From contig CM037591.1 of the NCBI GenBank assembly GCA_021018995.1, forward strand, positions 5,648,001-5,712,000: a stretch of 64,000 nucleotides of DNA, given 5' to 3'. The stretch's first letter is position 1. Every line of letters begins with the position of its first letter. Shown in pieces: positions 36,286 to 46,331 of this stretch. The stretch comes from Chloranthus sessilifolius (lineage: Eukaryota > Streptophyta > Magnoliopsida > Chloranthales > Chloranthaceae). The notes beneath the pieces were generated by a model. It was not told the origin of the DNA and did not search any database. It saw nothing but the letters and a program-made list of their open reading frames with translations. The position numbers were made by a program, and so were the translations under genes.

Positions 36286-36584
36286 ACTATGGACCTAAGC
36301 CAGAGCCCCTTTATCCCTAATTTATATTTTAAATTTATAAGAATAAATTTTATGTTTGAGTGGCGTCTTGTCTTAGGTCTAGCGGGGCTTGGGATGTTGA
36401 TGGTCATTTCTGACCATCCACTGATCCACACCATTTTTTTATTTTATTTTCTTTGCCAAAGTACATACAATATGGCAGACTAAAACCTTGGCCCAATTTT
36501 ATATCTAAATAAATATCCAAATTTATGTTTCTTGCTGTAAGAGAAGATCTCCTCGACCTTACAAATCGATGTTTTAGACCTCAA

Positions 36585-36745
36585 GGGAAATTATAATGAA
36601 GAGACAGGAAACATCAGACCATTGAACGGATGCTTCCATGGCATGGTATAAGTGGCTGCCCCAACATGCATTGCAGGCCCCACCGTGCTTGCATCGTGCC
36701 ACATCAGTAGCCCTTTGAATATTGGTCGGTCATTTCTGTCCACCA
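36585..36745. repeat. Small inverted-repeat element, GTGGGGCC/GCAATGCA type, copy 1
   Basis: AAGTGGCTGCCCCAACATGC, TTGCAGGCCCCACCGTGC and TTGCATCGTGCCACATCAG. The inverse order is found at 42115-42250. Confidence 0.6.
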
Positions 36746-36789
36746 TATGACATTGTCCGAGACCTAAATTTATAATTTTAAAATTTTAT

Positions 36790-36960
36790 TACAGCTAGCT
36801 TCTCAACGGGCTGGGCTTGAGCCCGACCCAGCCCAAAATGATCCAGGAATGGGCTAAGTTAGGTAGCGTCTCACAATATGAATGGGCCAGAACAGCGCAC
36901 CACGATTAGTATGCTGGGCCTAGCATGGGCTAGCCATAAAACCTGATTAAAAATCGACAC
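36790..36960. repeat. GGGCTGGGC/CCCGACC-rich repeat
   Basis: GCTGGGCTTGAGCCCGACCC and GGGCCTAGCATGGGCTAG. Same style as 18285-18673. Confidence 0.5.
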
Positions 36961-37258
36961 ATTTGTTTTGGTACCTAAAACCCAAAAATTGGCTAGGTAG
37001 GGTGAGAAAACCGAAAAAAAATTGAAAAAAATCAAAAAACAATACAAACAAAAAAAATATACAAAAAAGATGGAGAAAACTGAACCGAACCGACCAAAAC
37101 CTAAATCGGATCGGTTGGGTTCGGTTTCAGTTTGAGGGGCTGAAAAATTCAGTTAACCGAACCCAAAACCGAAATGTTTCGGTTCGGGTTCAGTTTTGCA
37201 TAAATCTAACCGAAAACCAAAATTTCGATTTCAGTTCTGTTAACCAAATCCACACCCC
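36935..37258. repeat. AACCGAA/TTCGGTT repeat, copy 3
   Basis: GAACCGAACCGACCAAAACC, GGTTGGGTTCGGTTTCAG and GTTAACCGAACCCAAAACCG around an A-rich middle. Confidence 0.65.
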
Positions 37259-37286
37259 TAGATATAAGTGCCCTTAGGATGATATA

Positions 37287-37656
37287 GGCTGCGTATGGCA
37301 TAGCTCTTTGCTAGCTCTAGTCATAGCAGAGTTCACCTACTTTAGCAAGTTCCTATCCTCTTTGCTAAAATCATGCTACCTGCCTTAGCAGGTACCCCTT
37401 CTCCTTGATAACTCCTTGCATAGCAAGATTTTACGCAAGATTTACCTGTTCAACAGTTTTACTCTCCTCTCTACTTACTCCAAGCCAGAGTTGATTTTAT
37501 TTGCTCTAATAGGGAGTTAGTAGGGAGCAGAGAAGAGGTTGCTGCTAGAGCAGGTAAATCCCTCTTTGCATGGAGTTAGAAAAGAAAATGGGAACCAACT
37601 AAAGCAAATGAACTCCGTTGTGGCGGAGTTAGCAAAGAGCTATGCCATACGCAACC
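37287..37656. mobile_element. Tourist-like MITE (PIF/Harbinger type)
   Basis: Terminal inverted repeats of about 27 bp: GGCTGCGTATGGCATAGCTC at the left and GGTTGCGTATGGCATAGCTC read inward from the right, both continuing TTTGCTA. Flanked by ATA on both sides (37284-37286 and 37657-37659). Length 370 bp, no coding sequence. TIR style (GGNTGCGT) and 3-bp duplication suit PIF/Harbinger. Confidence 0.85.
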
Positions 37657-37659
37657 ATA

Positions 37660-37784
37660 CACTACAAAAATAAGGTGTTTCAACAGCACTTGCTGTTAAG
37701 GAAATTTTTGATAGCGGCAGGACTAATAGCGGTAGTCTTTTGAAGCGACAAAAACTGTCACTAATAGTCTTATTTTTTGTAGTG
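37660..37784. mobile_element. CACTA-type MITE, copy 1
   Basis: CACTACAAAAATAAG ... inverse CTTATTTTTTGTAGTG, 125 bp. Flanked by ATA on both sides (37657-37659 and 37785-37787), the 3-bp duplication expected of CACTA elements. It abuts the Tourist-like MITE, sharing the middle ATA. Confidence 0.88.
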
Positions 37785-37888
37785 ATAGACAACCTGCTGG
37801 AGCTCCCCTTGGTAATGATCCTCAAACTTGAGTCATATCTTATGGCTCGAGTGAGGACAAGTATAGTTTCAAAGTAGTCTTTTAAATT

Positions 37889-38313
37889 TAGGGTACCTTT
37901 AAACACGCCCACAAAATATTGTAAAGTGCCCACGTAAAAAAAATCATTGATTGATTTAAATCAGATGATGGATATTATTTTTTGCTTCAATCTTCTACAC
38001 AAGGGATTTTAAGGCCATGAACATACCATAGATAGTCCTTTTTAGATTCTACATACCACTTATCCCAATTGCTCTAAAATCACATGCCACACATCATGCT
38101 CAAACACGACTTTGGGGCCACTTTTTTGGGATTTGTGCCATGTGAAATCGAAAATTGGTCGTCTGATGATACGTTCATAGCCTCAAGATCCTTCGTCTGG
38201 AAGATTGGAGCGAAACACGATCTCCATCGTCTAATTTAAAGTAATCCATAATTTTTGGTGTGTGCTCATTTCAAGATCTCGTGGGTGTGTTTGAAGGAAC
38301 CCTTAAATTTGTT
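37889..38313. repeat. Fold-back family FB1, complete copy (copy g) in intron 4
   Basis: Left end GGGTACCTTTAAACACGCCC, right end the inverse of GGGTTCCTTCAAACACACCC. Arms of about 200 bp with TTTAAATCAGATGATGG and CATCGTCTAATTTAAAG. Flanks TTAAATTTA and TTAAATTTG are a possible 8-9 bp target duplication. Confidence 0.85.
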
Positions 38314-38514
38314 GTATGACATTTTTGTGAACATTATAAAATTTCTACATGACAACTAACATTGATTATTTTATAATATAATTAAAAAAATATATTTTAG
38401 TACCAACATCCTTGATAATTTTTGTTATTATAATAATTGATATGATAATAATAAATGTGTAGTGCATTAGAAAAAAAAAATATTAAAGTTCAAAACTTCT
38501 ATGGATTAGACTTA

Positions 38515-38746
38515 GGCTGTGTTTGGGTTAGCTCTTATAAGAGTAGAAGCAACTCTCTTCTTGCTTTCTGTTAGAGCTGATAAAATCTGCTTTGAAAGAG
38601 AGAAAACAGAGAACAGTTTTATCACTTAAAATAACACCCCGCCAGAGCAAATAGGGAGATGAGCTATGTTACCAAACATGAAAGCAATTCTCTATCAAAG
38701 CAAAAGAGCTGCTCTTTACCCTGAAAGAGCTAACCCAAATGCAGCC
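38515..38746. mobile_element. Tourist-like MITE, 232 bp
   Basis: GGCTGTGTTTGGGTTAGCTC ... inverse GGCTGCATTTGGGTTAGCTC, flanked by TTA on both sides (38512-38514 and 38747-38749). TTA duplication and GGCTGTGTTTGG ends are classic PIF/Harbinger (Tourist). Confidence 0.92.
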
Positions 38747-38831
38747 TTAAAGCACTACTTGGAAGGTGCATTTTGTGTGTCTGGGTGCCTTAAAGCACCA
38801 ATTTTTGTGCCTAAAGGTACAATTTTTTGGC

Positions 38832-39198
38832 TGGTGTTACTATATATAACACCATTTTATTTTATAGCCACCTTACTTAAAATAAAGGAAAAATCCGTTA
38901 ACTACTTTAAATCAGATGATGGAGATAGTTTTTCGTCCCAATATTCCACGCAATAAATTTTGAGATCTCGGGCCTACTAAATAGTCAACTGTTGATTCCA
39001 TATCGCACACAACCATGTTTGATAGTATGTTGTTCACGTTCACTTTTATGAATGTGTGCCAAGTATAATAAACATCTGACCCTCTGATGGTAGGCCAGTG
39101 ATTGGGACAAAAATGATCTCCATCGTTTGATATAAAGCAGTCAAAAGATTTTTTAAGTGAGGTGGTTGTAACATAAAGTGGTGTAGTAGTAACCCCAA
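38832..39198. repeat. Fold-back FB1 core with different ends (copy h)
   Basis: The inner arms are FB1 (TTTAAATCAGATGATGGAG and its inverse). The outer arms, TGGTGTTACTATATATAAC and the inverse of TTGGGGTTACTACTACACC, are not the usual AGGGTACC end. Either a separate subfamily or an FB1 copy inside another inverted-repeat element. Confidence 0.75.
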
Positions 39199-39296
39199 CA
39201 AAGTTTAGACTGAGCTCATTATATGTAGACGAATTCATTACCGATTTTAAATTTAATGATGCTCCTTAAATTTATAATCAATCTTGGACAATGTTA

Positions 39297-39446
39297 TTTG
39301 GAGGACAAATTTTATGCATACAAAGTGTAGGTGGCTGGGGTGCATGACACGATGCAATGGGATGCAAGTGCGATGAGACTTAATTAATGCAGATTGGTGC
39401 AGCCAATCACGTCGCATCATGTCAACCGCCTGCGCTTTGTCCTCCG
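39297..39446. repeat. Small inverted-repeat element, GGAGGACA ends, copy 2
   Basis: GGAGGACAAATTTTATGC, AAAGTGTAGGTGGCTGG and the inverse CAACCGCCTGCGCTTTGTCC. Related to 31236-31342. Confidence 0.7.
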
Positions 39447-39549
39447 TTTATAATTTTCAATCAATCTTTAATTCTTTTCAATTCATTGTAGTCTAGGAGC
39501 ATGTTCTTTATTTAAGTGTAAGTGGTAGGAAGTTTTTTCTATAGGATGA

Positions 39550-39945
39550 CTTCATTTCCAATCCAAGATTTTTCCTTCACAGCTAGAGTTTCACATGTTA
39601 GAGTTGTTGATCGCTTAAAATCAAATGTAGAGATCGTTTTTTGTCATCGACACAATAAATCTCGAGATTGTCTTGGACCTACCCTTTGTCGGTCAAATCT
39701 TGATTCCACGTGGTACACGGTGAAAAAATGAATATGATCATTGGCATCCGTCAAAGTAGTTCTCAGATCACTTTTCGGGATGTGTACCAAGTAGAATCAA
39801 AATCTAACAGCCTCATGGTAGTATCATGACTTGAAGATCTATTGTGTTGAAGATTGAAAGAAAAGTGTCAAAGCAGTCAACAATATCAGCACGTGATACC
39901 CGAGTCGAGAAGGAAGAATCTTAAGGTAGAAAATAAAGGTAGCCT
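39550..39945. repeat. Fold-back family FB1, complete copy (copy i) before exon 5
   Basis: GTTGATCGCTTAAAATCAA, AATCTTGATTCCACGTGG, then the inverse CAAGTAGAATCAAAATC, TTGAAGATCTATTGTGTTG and AAGCAGTCAACAATATC; tail AAATAAAGGTAGCC. It ends about 130 bp before exon 5. Confidence 0.78.
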
Positions 39946-40076
39946 TTTTTCAATATAGACTTTCCTTTAGTTTCATGGAAAATAGTATTTGTATTTGTTA
40001 TGCTTTTGTTTCTATAAGACAGTTATATGATTCCAGGGTTTCTGTTCCTTACTAACACTTTATCTTCTTTGTTCAG

Positions 40077-40235
40077 GGTCATATTATGCAGAGCTATCCT
40101 TCTAAATTACGTCTCACTGCTCTCCAATGCTTCTTTAGTTGCATTCGGTCAGCTCTCTTTGCAATAGCCATAGAGAGAAACCCATCTTCATGGAAGCTAG
40201 GATGGGATGTCAATCTCCTTTCTCTTGCATATTGC
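40077..40235 (+). CDS. Transporter exon 5
   Basis: Acceptor TTGTTCAG, then GHIMQSYPSKLRLTALQCFF and AIAIERNPSSWKLGWDVNLL, ending LAYC before GTAGGT: the YP..L.LTA...F and ERNPS.WK.GWD motifs. 53 codons, phase 0 at both ends. Confidence 0.87.
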
Positions 40236-40282
40236 GTAGGTTCTACCAATGTTTCTTTAGTTGCATTCAGTCAGCTCTTTTT
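40121..40282 (+). repeat. Duplicated piece of exon 5 just beyond its donor
   Basis: 40121-40162 (inside exon 5) recurs at 40242-40282 with few changes (CAATGYTTCTTTAGTTGCAT then TCRGTCAGCTC). The second copy starts six bases into the intron and ends in a T run of about 19. Confidence 0.85.
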
Positions 40283-40339
40283 TTTTTTTTTTTTCCCTTG
40301 CATTTTAAAGTAAGCTGGTATTGACTATTGTCTAACCTT

Positions 40340-40735
40340 TTTGAGCTACAATTAGAGATTCAAGTTTGGAATCGAAAACTCAAATCCACCAAAAACCTGG
40401 TCCAACGAACCTGACTAAAACCGACCCAAAACCAGAAAAACTGAAACCGATACCTAATATGTTCGGTTTTGGCCAACCAAAACCGAAAACCGGTTGGGTA
40501 GGTCTAAAAACTGATCAAAGTTCGTAAAAACCAAAAAGCCCGAAAAACTTGAATAGAAAACATGAAAAAATAAAAACTGAACGGTACCAAACTCACTGTT
40601 TTTTTTCAGTGTCGGTTTGAAGCTTTCGAAATTTAACCCAACCGATTTGTTTCGATTTATTTTCGGTTCAGGCTATATACCAAGCCGAAAACTGAAATTT
40701 CTTCGTTTTCGTTACTCAATCTGCACCCCTCCTAC
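40340..40735. repeat. AACCGAA/TTCGGTT repeat, copy 4
   Basis: CCTGACTAAAACCGACCCAA, GTTCGGTTTTGGCCAACC and TTTTCGGTTCAGGC around an A-rich middle. Confidence 0.65.
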
Positions 40736-41318
40736 AATCCTAATTCCCACCACATGGCACACATCCTTATCCAATCTACTTCATCTAATAACTTAGACTT
40801 CATATGATTTCACTTAGCCCGAAAAGCACACGCAACAGGAGATTAATATTATTAATTTCAATCCGAGCACTAAAATATGGACCTTATGGTAGATAATATG
40901 AGCAGCGGTTTAGATCAGTTTTCAGTTGAGAGCCACCTATATTTGCTACCAAATAGAACCACCTGGCGTGTTGCGGCTCCCAACAAGCGTATATAAATAA
41001 GACTATATATCTTAGAAATCTGCTATCTTAGTAGGCTTCATCCTCTGGTATTTCGGGTCGGAGAAGGTCCATCACTAATTCTTAAAACCAGCATTTTTAA
41101 GAGCAAAGAACAGGGGGAGAACTCTCCATTCAAGCCCAAATAAAATGTTTAGGATCCTTTGATTGAAACTAATTTTAAGTTAATAGCAGCTCACATAATA
41201 ATTTGCTAACTTGGATTACTTAGATTGGTGAAAAATGTGTCACATGACAACACAAGTTTATGAGTGTCCCATCTAATAGATGTAGGTGAGGCTCCATTAA
41301 TTATTTAAAAAATATTAT
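40736..41318. other. Intron 5 sequence, nothing recognised
   Basis: No coding, tandem or inverted repeat signal identified. Confidence 0.4.
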
Positions 41319-41862
41319 GAGTACCTTTATTTGCACCCACCAATTCGTTTGACTATTTAGTTATGGGTACTCATAAAAAATATTATGAGTACCTAATTAA
41401 TTACTAGTATCTAATTACTGCAGGTGCCTACACTGAAAATTCATTGATTGCATTGATTCTGATGATAGAGATCGATTTTGATCCCAATATTTCACACAAT
41501 TAATCCCGGCACAATGGGTGTACCATCAGACTGTCAATTTTTAATTACATGTCACACATCTCCCAAAAATCAATTCTAAAATCGTGTGGAATACAAAACT
41601 AATGGTCTGATGCACTATAAGAAATAAGACTATTAGCGTTAGCCAAACACTGGCGCTATTAACAAAAAAACTGTCGCTAATAGTTTTAATAGTTTTTTTG
41701 TTAATAGCAGCAGCTAATAGTCTTATTTTTTATAGTGATAGAACTCTCATAGTGTCAGGATCAATCGTGTGAAAGATTGAGATCAAAATCTATTTCTATC
41801 CTCCGATTCAAAGCAGTCAATGGGTTTACAATGTAGAGTAGGCGCAAACAGAGGCACCCTTT
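41319..41862. repeat. Fold-back family FB1 (copy j) with a nested CACTA MITE, before exon 6
   Basis: Left end GAGTACCTTTATTTGCACCC, right end the inverse of AAGGGTGCCTCTGTTTGCGC. Inner arms TTGATTGCATTGATTCTGAT and CTCCGATTCAAAGCAGTCAA. The CACTA MITE at 41613-41737 sits in the middle. The right end is only 44 bp before exon 6. Confidence 0.82.
41613..41737. mobile_element. CACTA-type MITE, copy 2 (nested)
   Basis: CACTATAAGAAATAAGAC ... inverse GACTATTAGCTGCTGC / CTTATTTTTTATAGTG; 125 bp. Flanks ATG and ATA. Confidence 0.85.
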
Positions 41863-41906
41863 GCTGTTGAAAGGTTAGTGAACTGACGATATGAGGTGCA
41901 TGGCAG

Positions 41907-42058
41907 GGATTAATTGTGACGGGGATCAGATGCTGGTTGCAAGTTTGGTGCATAGAGAAGAAAGGCCCTGTGTTTACAGCCATGTTCACTCCATTGGCCT
42001 TGATTATAACTGCTATTATCTCTTCATTTCTGTGGAACGAGACCTACACTTAGGGAAG
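41907..42058 (+). CDS. Transporter exon 6, carries an in-frame stop
   Basis: Acceptor GGCAG, then GLIVTGIRCWLQVWCIEKKG and PVFTAMFTPLALIITAIISS, FLWNET, the best conserved block of the family. It then reads TYT and TAG (42051-42053) before GGAAG|GT. The family has NETLHLGS here; a missing C and an extra G a few bases apart would explain the TAG while leaving the exon length and phase unchanged. Confidence 0.85.
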
Positions 42059-42114
42059 GTCTGTACTACCCTATGCTACTATTATAATATCTGACAATTT
42101 TATATGGCTTATAG

Positions 42115-42250
42115 AAAATGGCAGGCCATTCAACAGACTACTTATGTGGCGCAATGCAAGTACAGTGGGGCCAACAATGCAGGCAGCCACTTATATCGCG
42201 TCACCTAAGCATCCCTTGAATAGTTTGTTGTTTCCCATTTGTTCATTATA
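42115..42250. repeat. Small inverted-repeat element, GTGGGGCC/GCAATGCA type, copy 2
   Basis: GACTACTTATGTGGCGCAAT, AGTGGGGCCAACAATGCAGG and CAGCCACTTATATCG: the inverse of 36585-36745. Confidence 0.6.
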
Positions 42251-42917
42251 ATTTCCCTATAATGGGAGGAGGGAATTAGGACTAGGGTGAAAATATTAGA
42301 TTTTTCATCCTTATGCATTAAAATTCTTAAAGAGTAGTCTTATTATTCTTTTTTTTTTATAATTAACCTGAGGTTTAAGGGACCTCACCCTTTCATTAAA
42401 AAACCCAAAAAGACGAATAAAAGCAGCAGGCAAAGGTACGGCATTGCCATAAAAAAAAAAAAGAAATTCCTTTCTATTGAGCAAGATACTCAATAGAAGC
42501 CAACAAGAAAACGCATATCCCTACCAAAGGCCTGAAGCACCAGCTACACCAAAAGAAGCAGAAGAAAAAACTTACATAAAACTCAACCATAACAAGATTG
42601 AAATTGCTACTCTTCCAATAAGAGGACTCTACTAGTGTCTACCTCTTTTAATTTACGGATGCAGTCTTGGAATCGAATATGAGGCTAGCGCCTTATTAGC
42701 CTGGGCCCATTGCAGAGTTTTTATCCGAATCTTTTCAGCCAACCTTTGCATATCTGTTTCTTTTCCTTCAAAATTCCTTCAGTTCCTTTCTTTCCACACC
42801 ATCCACAGGACAGCAAACGGAACAAGTTCCCAAATTGCCTTCCGTCTGCTACCTCCAAATCTTGATTGTCAGGACCCAAATAAATCCCCACAGCTTTCAG
42901 GCATGACCCAGATAATA

Positions 42918-45420
42918 TCAAATCAAATGGATGAACAGGTGGTCTGCGTTTTCCTCCTTGCAATTACATAAAACACAACAATTTGCCAAAGAGAAGCCCC
43001 TAGATTTTAAATTATCCACCGTTAGGATTTTATCGATCATAACTTGCCATGTGAAAACAATAACACGGAACGGAGCTTTAGCTCTCCAAATCCATATCCA
43101 CGGCAAAGTCGGAGTAACTGCGCCCGCCAATTTTCGATACAAATATTTCACCTTGAAGCCATATGAGGGATGATCGAGCCACGGGGAGATCCGAGGAGAG
43201 AAGTCTAAACCCTGAGAAAGAGTTGAGAAGCGACAGTAACTTGGACACCTGAGTAATTTCGCCGTTATAAAGTCTTCTAGATAGAACCAAGTTCCATTGA
43301 ATCTGCCTACCTTCAATTATTTCCGCTAACTCCAGAACATTCGCCGATTGGTTGGAAGCTAAATGGAAGATGGTTGGAAATAATAGCTTTAAAGGACGAT
43401 TACAGAGCGATGAATTGTGTCAACACATTCCAGAATCCCGAGCTCTGCCGAGTGTCCGGGTTAGCGTCCCATAAACTACCACCAGTTCCATATTTATCAA
43501 TTAGGGCTCTTCTCCATAAGGAGTCTCTTTCAGTCTCAATCCGTCAGAACCATTTTACAAGAAGAGCCTCATTAAATGGCCTCAGGCTAAGAATTCCTGC
43601 TCCACCATCCACTTTGTTCCTGCATAGAAGACACCAATTAATGGAATGTATCCTCGCCTTGTCATCGGCCTAGCCCATAGAAATTCTCGCTGAATTTTTT
43701 CTGGGTCTTGGATGACCCAAGTTGGGCATTGAAATAATGACATAAAGTAAACCGAGAGTGCCGAAAGAGTGGACTTGATGAGCGTTATTTTACCGGCCAC
43801 AAAGAGCATTTTACCTTTCCACCCTTCCAATATTTTCTCCACCCTTTCAATAATAGGAGTCCATAAGTTCTGTCTTGGGCACCCGAGTGTTATTGGAAGG
43901 CCCAAGCAGCTAAAAGGAAGGCATAAAGCCTCGCATCCAATAACGCGAGAGAGTCTTCCCATTTCTTCATCTGCCTTGGAGAAACCTATCAGATTAGATT
44001 TATACATACTGATTTTCAAGCCAGAAATGGCCTCGAAGCACAGTAAGGTTTTTCGAACCCTGATCAGCTCATCCTCCCCACCTTCAATGAACAGAATTGT
44101 ATTATCCAGGTACTGTAAATGAGATACTTCACAACTATTTGCCGAAACCTTGAATCCTTTAAAAATACCAATTTCCATACCCTTATTAACCAATAGAGAA
44201 AGACCTTGAGCCACAATGAGAAATAGAAAGGGGGAGAGAGGGTCTCCTTGTCTAATCCCATGTTCCATTTGAAAAAAACCATCTACCGATCCATTCACAA
44301 TAATAGATAACCAGACGGATGAAATACAGCTTTGGACCCAAGCTCTCCAGAGAGTTCCAAAACCCATACTAGACAACTGATTGTCAAGAAACATCCAATC
44401 AACATTGTCGTAAGCTTTCTCTATATCGAGCTTAAGAACCATCCCTTGTTTTTTCTTTTTGTGATATTTGTCGATCAGTTCGTGAGCAATCAAAATGCCA
44501 TCCATAATTTGTCTATCTTTAAGGAATGCCGATTGGGATTGAGAGATGAGAGAGGGCAACACCGATTTGAGATGATTCGCGAGAGTTTTAGCCAACATTT
44601 TATGTAGTCCATTTAACAGACTAATAAGCCTAAAATCTTGCACATGACACGCACCTTCTTTCTTCGGGATCTAGGCGACAAAGCTGGTGTTCATCTCTCG
44701 ACTAATTACGCCTCTTGAGTGAAATTCAAAAAAGACCTTGAGAATTTCGAACTTAATGAGATCCCAACACCTATGATAAAATGCCATAGGGAACCCGTCC
44801 GGCCAAGGGGCCTTATCACCCTTAAGATCAAACACTGATAATTTGATTTCGTCTTCCGTGAACTCCCTTCCCAGCTCCGCACTGCATTCTGTCGAAATAG
44901 ATGGCTGATTGGAACCATCCATAGAAGGTCCAGTCCACTCTTCACATTTGAATCTATCGTGGAAATGTTGAACCACCAGGTCATCAATATCAGCCTGAGA
45001 TTCAAAAGAATCACCGTCCTCAATTTTTGTAATAAGGTTTCTCCTTCTATGATTTGAGGCCACAGCTTGAAAAAACTTCAAGTTCATGTCCCCCTCTGTG
45101 ACCCATTTCTGACTTGAGTTTTGCAACCAGTATATTTCTTCTTTTCTCAACACAGATTGAAGTTCAGCTTTAAACATTATTCTGGAATCCTTGTCATGCC
45201 TACAGAGAGGGAAAGACTCTTCTTTCAAGTCAATCTCGTTTATTTTAGCCAGCAGGTCCCACTTAAGATTAAAAATGTTCTTGAACACATTCTAATTCCA
45301 AGAAGATAAAGCCTTTCTAGTTGCTCTAAGCTTTGCCATAAAGATTTTTCCAGCCCATCCATCCGAAGGAACCGATTGCCGAGCATCCTTTATGACCTGG
45401 AACACATGGGCGTCTTCAAA
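42918..45420 (-). pseudogene. LINE ORF2, reverse transcriptase and zf-RVT
   Basis: 45288-44671 holds the RT lead-in (EEIYWLQNSSQKWVTEGDMN, FFQAVASNHRRRN). After a stop, 44643-43582 holds the catalytic core: QDFRLISLLNGLHKMLAK, LKLDIEKAYDNVDW, GIRQGDPLSPFLFLIVAQGL. The active site reads HLQYLDNTILF (YLDN at 44101-44112) where LINEs have F/YADD, so a catalytic Asp is lost. 43316-42918 holds the zf-RVT domain (WRAKAPFRVIVFTWQVMIDK, CCVLCNCKEENADHLF). Confidence 0.9.
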
Positions 45421-45429
45421 CCACATTAA

Positions 45430-46166
45430 CTAGAATCTGAATGGCTTAGGCTTAGGATTAGGAATTCGAGGCCCCATAAGAATGGGACAGTGGTTTGATA
45501 TCGGGCGCGGAAGAGCTTCAACTCGAAAGTTCATAATCACTGAGTCCCAATTGGCCGAAACCACAAATCTATCCAATTTTGAGAGGCTGGGGTTGTCCTG
45601 AAAACTAGACCAAGTAAAGGAAGCACCATTCATCGGGACATCAAGCAAATTATGAGCATTGAGAAAACTTGAAAGCCCCTGCATGCTAGCAGTTCTATTA
45701 CCAGACTTGTTTATTTCACCATAGAAACGAATAGTGTTGAAGTCCCCAACAATGCACCATGGAATAGAGTCATTCGAGAGACAATTCCTGCATATAGATA
45801 TCTCATCCCAGAAAAAAACACGACCAATGTCAGACTTAGGACCATAAACGTTAGTGACTAGAAATATTATCCCATCCGTAGCTCTTTGAAATAATATAGA
45901 TAGGCTACGAGATCCTTTGGCTATGGCTATTTTCTTAAAGAGAGATGCATCCCAAAACGTGATAAGCCCACCCGACGCTCCAAGGGCATTGATAGATTCC
46001 CATCTCATAGATTTCCTTAAGCCCAATCTCCACAAACCCTGCAGCCCACTCCCTGACAATTTAGATTCTTGAATTAAAAGCATATCTACCTTGTTTCTTG
46101 TAGCCATTTCCTTGATAGATCACTGCTTTTGAATGGACCCCATCCCCCTAATATTCCATGACATAA
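45430..46166 (-). pseudogene. LINE ORF2, endonuclease domain
   Basis: MSWNIRGMGS near 46166 is the usual endonuclease start. It is followed after a TGA by MATRNKVDMLLIQESKLSGS, the catalytic QE (IQESK), TNVYGPKSD, IPWCIVGDFNTIRF and ISNHCPILM. The last block is normally SDHCP; here Asp is Asn. AP-type endonuclease that nicks target DNA. Confidence 0.87.
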
Positions 46167-46331
46167 CGATCATCTAAAACCAGAAACACCTCCCTGCGCA
46201 CCTTGAGAGTGCCCATTGAAAGAGAAGGATGTTTCCAATCTTCTCAACTCCCTATCCTTCTTAGAAACTTTTGACCTTTTTTCATTATTTCCACCGAAAT
46301 CTGCTGGGTGAGCCGAGTTGATTTCGATACT

